In this document: in pieces, positions 58,994-64,000 of the stretch | How the letters are laid out: each line of letters starts with the position of its first letter | Position numbering within the stretch: the first letter of the stretch is position 1 | Assembly (NCBI GenBank): GCA_014647935.1 | Contig: BMQD01000003.1 | Span: 431,523 to 495,522 of the forward strand | Reading direction: 5' to 3' | DNA length: 64,000 bases | Source: Planomonospora parontospora | GTDB lineage: Bacteria; Actinomycetota; Actinomycetes; Streptosporangiales; Streptosporangiaceae | Made by a program: the position numbers and the translations under genes | The notes under the pieces: model-generated | The model's input: only the letters and a program-made list of their open reading frames with translations | What the model was told of the DNA's origin: nothing | The model's database searches: none

Positions 58994-61372
58994 TCATCCG
59001 CCTTTGGTGAGCGAGGTCAGGTCCCACACCCGGATGGCCTTGTCGTAGCCACCGGACACGACGATGGGCCGGTCACCCAGCCGGGCCACCACCATCGAAT
59101 TGACCTCATGCGGGTGGGCGAAGGACTTGCCGACCTGCTCTCCGGTGACCGGGTCCCAGACGCGCACGGTCCTGTCCCAGCTGGCGGAGACGATGACCGG
59201 GCGTCCATCGATTTGTGTTCTTGCTACTCCGATCACATCGAAGGTGTGACCGGTGAACGGCTGACCAATTTGGGTCCCCGAAGTGAGATCCCAGACGCGT
59301 ACGAATTTCTCTTCGCCGGAGATGATCACCGGTCGGCCGTCCAGTTGCGCCACCGCCAGCGATTTGGCTCTACGGGGATTCTCGAATGCTTGCCCGATCT
59401 GTCTGCCCGTGGCTAGATCCCATACCTGAACTGTGTCTCCACCGCCGGAGACGGCGACAGGTCGCCCATCGATCTGTGCTACCGCCACCAGGGCAGTATT
59501 GCCGTATCCATTGATGGTGTACGGATCACCGATCTGTTTTCCGGTGGTGATGTCCCATACACGCATGGTGTTGTCAGAACCGGCGGAGACAATGATCGGA
59601 CGGCTGTCCAGTTGTGTCACCGCCATCGAATAGACCCAACCCGTGTGGCCGGTGAGTGATTCGCCGATCTGCTTTCCTGTGGTGGGGTCCCACATTCGGA
59701 TGGTGTTGTCCCAGCTGCCGGAGATGATGATCGGACGGCCGTTCAGTTGCGCCACCGCCACCGCGGAGATTGACTTGCTGTGGCCGGTGAGCGGTTCGCT
59801 GATCTGTTTTCCTGTGGACAGGTCCCACATTCGGACAGTCAGGTCGGAACTGCCAGAGACAATGACTGGACGGCCCTCCAGCTGTGCCACTGCCACTGCG
59901 GTGACGGAGTCGATGTGACCGGTCACGGGCTTGTCGGGGAGAGCCACATCGGTCGGAAGAACTGGACCGGTCAGCTCTGTGGAGGCAGGAGCCGGGTCGG
60001 GCGGTGCAACGGGCGGCGCGGTTGATGCAGCGGCGGCCTCTGTGGGCGAAGAACTCGTGTCTGTGGGGGACGTGATTGAGTAGAGCACGACCCCGGCGAT
60101 GACGCCGATAGTGACCGCTGCTGCCGTGGCTGCTACGAGGATCGGAGTCCGGCGGCGTATGGATGCCGTGGGCAGAGCCAGAGCCCCCGCTGACCATTCG
60201 GAAGGCGCAGTCGCCACCCGATTGCCCTGCCCGATGTTGGAGGCTGAAGGGCTGTGTCGCTCAGGGCTGGGAGATCCTCCGTTGTTCGGATTCGCATCCG
60301 ATTCCATTATCTGATCTGACTGCTGAGGAAACGGATGGACACCGGCGCGGGAAGGATCTGATGGTGCGGATACCTGAGAACCCTGGTCCCCGGCGACGCC
60401 GTATCTGGTCACATCGTCGGGGTCGATGCGAGCGGGTGCATAAGGGTTCCGGTTGACAGGAGCACGATCACGACTGGACGTGTTGGGCGCGGCCGCCATC
60501 CCGGAATACGGTCCAGGTGCGGCATGGTTTCCCTGAGAACCGTTCCCCCCGTACGAGCCGGGAAGGGCTCCGTGACCGGTCAGCGTGGCCAACACCTGGT
60601 CGGCTGTCGGCCGGGCACCGGGGTCCTTGGCCAGGCACGCCGAGAGCAGCGACCACAACCCGCGCGGCACCCCGTTCAGATCCGGCTCACCGCTCATGAC
60701 GGCGTTCATCACCGCCGCCGGATGATGTCCGGCGAACGCGGCATGCCCGGTCGCGGCATAGACCATGGTGGAGGCCCAGGCGAACATGTCGGCGGCCGGT
60801 CCGGCGGGCTGGTCGGCGAGCTGCTCGGGGGCCATGTAGCCGGGGCTGCCCACCAGTGCCGAGCTGGTGACACCGGCCTCCAGGATGCGGGCGATGCCGA
60901 AGTCGATGACCACCGGCCCCTCCGGACCCATGATCACATTGGCGGGTTTGAAGTCCCGGTGCACGATCCCCACCCGGTGGATGGCGGCCAGCGCGGTCGC
61001 CGTGGCGACGGCCAGGCGCTCCAGCCCGCTGCCGGTGCGGGGTCCCTCGCCTGCGACCAGTTGCTGCAACGACGGTCCGGGGACGTACTCGCTGACCAGG
61101 TAGGGTCGCCCGTCGCTGACGCCGGCCTCCAGCACCTGGGCGGTGCAGAACACCGCGACCCGGCGAGCCAGGGCGGCCTCCCGCTCGAACCGCTCCCGGA
61201 CGGAGGCCTCGGCGGCCATCCGGGTGTGCAGCACCTTGACCGCGACCCGCCGTCCCGAGGAGGTCTGGCCGAGGTAGACCGTGCCCTGACCGCCCTCGCC
61301 CAGCACACCCACCAGACGGTATGCACCGATCTGCTGCGGGTCGCTCGCGCTCAGCCGGTTGGGATCGGGCAC
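58994..61372 (-). CDS. Membrane Ser/Thr protein kinase with extracellular WD40 propeller
   Basis: 792 residues from GTG 61372, chosen because of the AGGAGG site 6 bp upstream. Kinase domain about residues 18-270: glycine loop GEGGQG at 25-30, Lys46, HRDFKPAN and DFG in VVIDFGIAR, APEQ. A Ser/Pro/Asn-rich juxtamembrane region follows, then one helix (ILVAATAAAVTIGVIAGVVL) and, outside, seven WD40 repeats of the GxIDSVTAVAVAQLEGRP...VRMWD type, enough for one closed propeller. It probably senses an external ligand and signals inward. GC content falls visibly across the propeller and linker (about 59.2-60.5 kb) compared with the kinase part. Confidence 0.93.
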   Translation of the reverse strand: MPDPNRLSASDPQQIGAYRLVGVLGEGGQGTVYLGQTSSGRRVAVKVLHTRMAAEASVRERFEREAALARRVAVFCTAQVLEAGVSDGRPYLVSEYVPGPSLQQLVAGEGPRTGSGLERLAVATATALAAIHRVGIVHRDFKPANVIMGPEGPVVIDFGIARILEAGVTSSALVGSPGYMAPEQLADQPAGPAADMFAWASTMVYAATGHAAFAGHHPAAVMNAVMSGEPDLNGVPRGLWSLLSACLAKDPGARPTADQVLATLTGHGALPGSYGGNGSQGNHAAPGPYSGMAAAPNTSSRDRAPVNRNPYAPARIDPDDVTRYGVAGDQGSQVSAPSDPSRAGVHPFPQQSDQIMESDANPNNGGSPSPERHSPSASNIGQGNRVATAPSEWSAGALALPTASIRRRTPILVAATAAAVTIGVIAGVVLYSITSPTDTSSSPTEAAAASTAPPVAPPDPAPASTELTGPVLPTDVALPDKPVTGHIDSVTAVAVAQLEGRPVIVSGSSDLTVRMWDLSTGKQISEPLTGHSKSISAVAVAQLNGRPIIISGSWDNTIRMWDPTTGKQIGESLTGHTGWVYSMAVTQLDSRPIIVSAGSDNTMRVWDITTGKQIGDPYTINGYGNTALVAVAQIDGRPVAVSGGGDTVQVWDLATGRQIGQAFENPRRAKSLAVAQLDGRPVIISGEEKFVRVWDLTSGTQIGQPFTGHTFDVIGVARTQIDGRPVIVSASWDRTVRVWDPVTGEQVGKSFAHPHEVNSMVVARLGDRPIVVSGGYDKAIRVWDLTSLTKGG

Positions 61373-61729
61373 CGTCAGCCTCCTCACCCGTCGCACGGGC
61401 CGGACTTCGCTGACACCCGGCACGGTGGACGGTAATGGTCACAAGAGTCTGATCATCACCCTGTCACAACCACGCATCGTCCCGCCATATCCAGCGGTGA
61501 CGGCAGAATTTATGCGAATTCTCGGCTGTCCGTCATGACTATTAATGAAGCGGCCGTAATAGGCGAAAGGCCGCGCGGGCCTTCCCTCGGCTCCAGATGC
61601 GGGTCCGAATGTGCGGGAAGAGTCCGCGCGGCCTCGCCGCGCTCGGGGTGGTCGAGGTCCGGAGTGATCGGCTCTCGGCCGTCGCGCGCCCCCCAGGGGG
61701 ACGCGACCGTCCTCGGCTCTCAGCCGCGA
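61373..61729. other. Intergenic region between kinase and Gly-rich membrane protein genes
   Basis: About 360 bp with no gene. It carries the kinase promoter (AT-richer patch 61430-61560) and a hairpin AAGGCC-N5-GGCCTT (61567-61583) that can terminate the upstream minus-strand gene ending at 61730. Confidence 0.5.
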
Positions 61730-63127
61730 CTACCAGTCGCCGCCGCCGAAGTCGCCGCCACCGAAGTCACCACCGCCCCAGTCGCCGCCGCCACCGAAGT
61801 CGCCGCCTCCGCCACCCCAGTCACCGCCTGCGTCGGAGACGCCCTCCTGGTAGCCGGCGCCGTAGCCCATGCCGTAGCCGCCCATGCCCCAGCCGCCCAT
61901 CATGCTGCCGAGCATCGTGCCGACGAGCATGCCGCTCATCACGTCACCGAAGCCGCCGTAGTAGCCGTAGGCGTAGGGCTGGTAGGCCGGGCCCGCGTCG
62001 TAGTAGGGGCGGCGCTGGCCGTTGACCATGACCTCTCGGGTCTGCGGCTCGAAGCCGCGCTCGATGGCCTCGGCGTCGGCCGCGCAGGCCGGGACGTCGC
62101 GCACCGCGCCGCCGGGCGGGGCCCAGCGCACGTCGCGGACCGAGGGGCCGTGCTGCGGGTTGAAGAAGCACGGCGAGCGCCGCTCGGGGAGCGGCAGGTG
62201 GTTGACGCGGGCCTTCACGCAGGCGAGGGCGTAGCGGCCCTCCTCCAGCGCGGTGGTCACGCCGCGCAGCTCGTCGGGGCGCTTGACCGCCTCGAGCTCC
62301 ACCTTGGCCCGCTCGTAGGAGTCGAGCGCGCGCGCCCAGTCGTCCTGGTGGTCACCGCCGTCTGCGAGCATCTTGACGTCCATGTCCAGCGCGGTGATCT
62401 CCTCGCCGAACTTGGTGACGTCCTCGTCCACGGTCTGCTTGACGGCGGCCAGCTCAGCGGCCTCGCGAGCTTCGCGCTCCTTCTTCTTCTTGCGGGAGTA
62501 GAGGAAGAGGCCTCCACCGCCCGCCAGGGCCAGCACCAGGATGCCGACCAGCACGCCCGCGCCGGAGCCGCCGCCTCCGCTGGAGGAGCCCTCGGAGCTG
62601 CTGGAGCCGTCCACGCGCAGGGCACCCCTGGTGTCGCCGGATTCGGCGAGCTTCACCCGGGCGACGAAGTCCTGCATTCCGCTGACGACGTCGTCGTTGC
62701 TCGCGGCAGCGGCGGTGGCGATCCGTCCGGCCATGTTCTTACGCAGGGAGGTGGACGCGGCGAACAGGGAGTTGCCGTCGATTAGGGCGATGGTCGCCTT
62801 CTCCGTGCCGCTCGACCTGAGCTGGGCGCCCAGATCCGAGAACAGCGCGGCCGGATTGCCGGTTATCGTGCCGTTGGGCAGGGCGGCCACGTAGATCGGC
62901 GGGTTGGCTCCCTTGACGGAGTCGCGGATGGCGGACTGCTGGCTCCCGGTGAGGGACGAGCCGGACTCCACATAGAGGGGGTCCTGGGCCCACGCCGAGA
63001 CGATCGTGTCGGGGTCGGGCACCGCCGCGTGAGCCGGCGGGGCGGTCATGAGGATGGCCAGGAGCCCGGCGAACATCGCGGCGATCGCGGCACCGAGACG
63101 ACCTGGCGCGAACTTTGTGGTGGTCAC
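61730..63127 (-). CDS. Membrane protein with Gly-rich tail and shared juxtamembrane helical domain
   Basis: 465 residues from GTG 63127 (AAGGAGG site in the same GAAGGAGGCA context as the pentapeptide gene). Signal peptide, an extracytoplasmic domain of about 125 residues (DTIVSAWAQDPLYVESGSSL ... IYVAALPNGTITG), Ser/Gly linker, helix (GAGVLVGILVLALAGGGGLFL), and a basic KKKKEREAREAAE stretch. Next is a helical domain like that at the C terminus of the pentapeptide-repeat protein (VDEDVTKFGEEITALD ... WARALDSYERAKVEL). It ends in a Tyr/Met/Gly-rich region and tandem GGGD(W/F) repeats. Function unknown. Confidence 0.82.
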   Translation of the reverse strand: MTTTKFAPGRLGAAIAAMFAGLLAILMTAPPAHAAVPDPDTIVSAWAQDPLYVESGSSLTGSQQSAIRDSVKGANPPIYVAALPNGTITGNPAALFSDLGAQLRSSGTEKATIALIDGNSLFAASTSLRKNMAGRIATAAAASNDDVVSGMQDFVARVKLAESGDTRGALRVDGSSSSEGSSSGGGGSGAGVLVGILVLALAGGGGLFLYSRKKKKEREAREAAELAAVKQTVDEDVTKFGEEITALDMDVKMLADGGDHQDDWARALDSYERAKVELEAVKRPDELRGVTTALEEGRYALACVKARVNHLPLPERRSPCFFNPQHGPSVRDVRWAPPGGAVRDVPACAADAEAIERGFEPQTREVMVNGQRRPYYDAGPAYQPYAYGYYGGFGDVMSGMLVGTMLGSMMGGWGMGGYGMGYGAGYQEGVSDAGGDWGGGGGDFGGGGDWGGGDFGGGDFGGGDW

Positions 63128-63395
63128 GGCAGATTGCCTCCTTCGTCCCTTAAGGACGAATGAGCGGACATCGGAGTTCCCTACTACCCGACCGTATCCC
63201 CTTCATCCCGGGATCGGGTGCGGAGGCGGGACATCCGTGCAGAACATCCGAGGATCCGAGGTTCGCTCCGCGGCGTGGGCAAGCTGAGCAGCGGGGGCGG
63301 CGCCCGATGGGCCGCACGAGGCCCACCCAGCGGCGCGAGCGGACCGCCTGACCGGCTCAACCCGGCCGGACGGCCCGCCCGCACGGTGATCCGGG

Positions 63396-64000
63396 TCAGG
63401 CGTCCTTGATGTCGCAGAGCACCGCGCCGGAGGTCACCGTCTGCCCCACCTGCGCGCCCAGCCCGGTCACCGTGCCCGCCTTGTGCGCGGTCAGCGGCTG
63501 CTCCATCTTCATCGCCTCCAGCACCACGATCGTGTCCCCGGCCGCGACCACGTCACCGTCGGCCGCCACCACCTTCACGATCGTCCCCTGCATCGGACTC
63601 ACCAGCGCGTCCCCGCCGACGGCCTTCTTCGTCGCACCGCCACCGCTCCCGCGCCGCCGCGGCGGCGCGGCCGAGGAAGCACGGCCCGCTCCCGTAGCGG
63701 GCAGGCCCAGCCCGGCCGGGAGCACGACCTCCAGCCGCTTGCCGCCCACCTCGACCGTGATCCGCTCCCGCCCGTCCGCCTCCTCCGAGACGCCGCTCTC
63801 CCCGGCGTACGGCGCGATGGTGTTGTCGAACTCGGTCTCGATCCACCGCGTGTGCACCGCGAACGGCTCATCCCCCGCCGGGGCGAACGCCGGGTCCTCC
63901 ACCACCGCCCGGTGGAACGGCAGCACGGTCGGCATACCGTCGATCTCGAACTCCGCCAGCGCCCGGCGGGCGCGCTGCAGCGCCTGCTCCCGCGTGGCGC
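63396..64000 (-). CDS. Acetyl-/propionyl-CoA carboxylase alpha subunit (biotin carboxylase-BCCP), C-terminal part
   Basis: Open to the window edge; the start lies beyond base 64000. About the last 200 residues are present: the end of the biotin carboxylase domain (ALQRARRALAEFEIDGMPTVLPFHRAV), a linker, and the biotinyl domain with the biotin-accepting Lys in EAMKMEQP and flanking SPMQGTIVKVVAADGD. The BC-BCCP fusion is the actinobacterial acyl-CoA carboxylase form (AccA-type). It supplies malonyl- or methylmalonyl-CoA with a separate beta subunit. Confidence 0.94.
   Translation of the reverse strand, partial: ATREQALQRARRALAEFEIDGMPTVLPFHRAVVEDPAFAPAGDEPFAVHTRWIETEFDNTIAPYAGESGVSEEADGRERITVEVGGKRLEVVLPAGLGLPATGAGRASSAAPPRRRGSGGGATKKAVGGDALVSPMQGTIVKVVAADGDVVAAGDTIVVLEAMKMEQPLTAHKAGTVTGLGAQVGQTVTSGAVLCDIKDA

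Noticed and set aside
1-64000. CRISPR arrays, tRNA or rRNA genes, riboswitches, insertion sequences
   Set aside because: No regularly spaced 25-40 bp repeats, no cloverleaf with CCA-type acceptor or T-loop consensus, no known riboswitch core, and no transposase frame were found by reading both strands. Weak cases could be missed without a covariance-model search.

Overview
The window is very GC-rich, densely packed, and uses many GTG/TTG starts with GGAGG-type ribosome binding sites. Together with Tat and lipobox signal peptides, ROK/LacI-controlled sugar loci, many DUF559/VapBC-type accessory genes and a membrane Ser/Thr kinase with a WD40 sensor, this points to a filamentous actinomycete, most likely of the Streptosporangiales (Streptosporangium/Nonomuraea-like). 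That placement is inference from gene content only. No tRNA, rRNA, CRISPR array or recognisable transposase was seen.

Region 1 (1-30 kb) is core chromosome: the end of a CorC-type transporter, trpS, a YihY/BrkB membrane protein, a GNAT enzyme, a D-Ala-D-Ala carboxypeptidase, a PGM1-like ATP-grasp ligase, an M20 amidohydrolase, and a nucleoside salvage set. The salvage set is a BMP-type nucleoside ABC importer with cytidine deaminase and thymidine phosphorylase in one translationally coupled operon, followed further on by adenosine deaminase, a phosphosugar/phosphopentose mutase and purine nucleoside phosphorylase. The order trpS-yihY-dacB-M20-cdd-deoA-add-mutase-PNP-lpdA resembles, from memory, the Rv3303c-Rv3336c region of Mycobacterium tuberculosis and the SCO4884-SCO4921 region of Streptomyces coelicolor. 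Mixed in are a MarR/MFS divergent pair, an AMIN-like lipoprotein, a cupin, a PH-domain membrane protein, a DUF234-type ATPase and an orphan chemoreceptor.

Region 2 (about 30-59 kb) lies between lpdA and the acyl-CoA carboxylase alpha gene that begins at the right edge. It is dominated by plant-oligosaccharide use: GH42 beta-galactosidase, GH95 alpha-L-fucosidase, GH31 YicI-type alpha-xylosidase, a MalEFG-type importer, a secreted GH3, then (after an accessory block at 44.8-49.5 kb) a second, LplA/LplB/YtcP-type importer, a ROK regulator, an intracellular GH3 and a LacI regulator. Fucosidase, galactosidase, xylosidase and beta-glucosidase are exactly the exo-enzymes needed to strip fucosylated xyloglucan oligosaccharides. 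A 28-bp site (TTTGTT-N13-AACTAA) occurs at three promoters of the two halves and would join them into one ROK regulon. A pair of perfect TCGAAGCGCTTCGA palindromes sits in front of the second GH3, next to the LacI gene.

The accessory block at 44.8-49.5 kb holds hsp20-merR, a DUF559 protein bordered by two inverted copies of one long hairpin element, a folD remnant with a large internal deletion, a secreted PAF-acetylhydrolase-like hydrolase and a vapBC pair. Region 3 (59-64 kb) has the WD40 kinase, a Gly-rich membrane protein that shares a juxtamembrane helical domain with the pentapeptide-repeat protein at 30-31 kb, and the biotin-carboxylase/BCCP gene cut by the window edge. Intergenic space is rich in perfect GC hairpins that lack U-tracts and in short tandem duplications.
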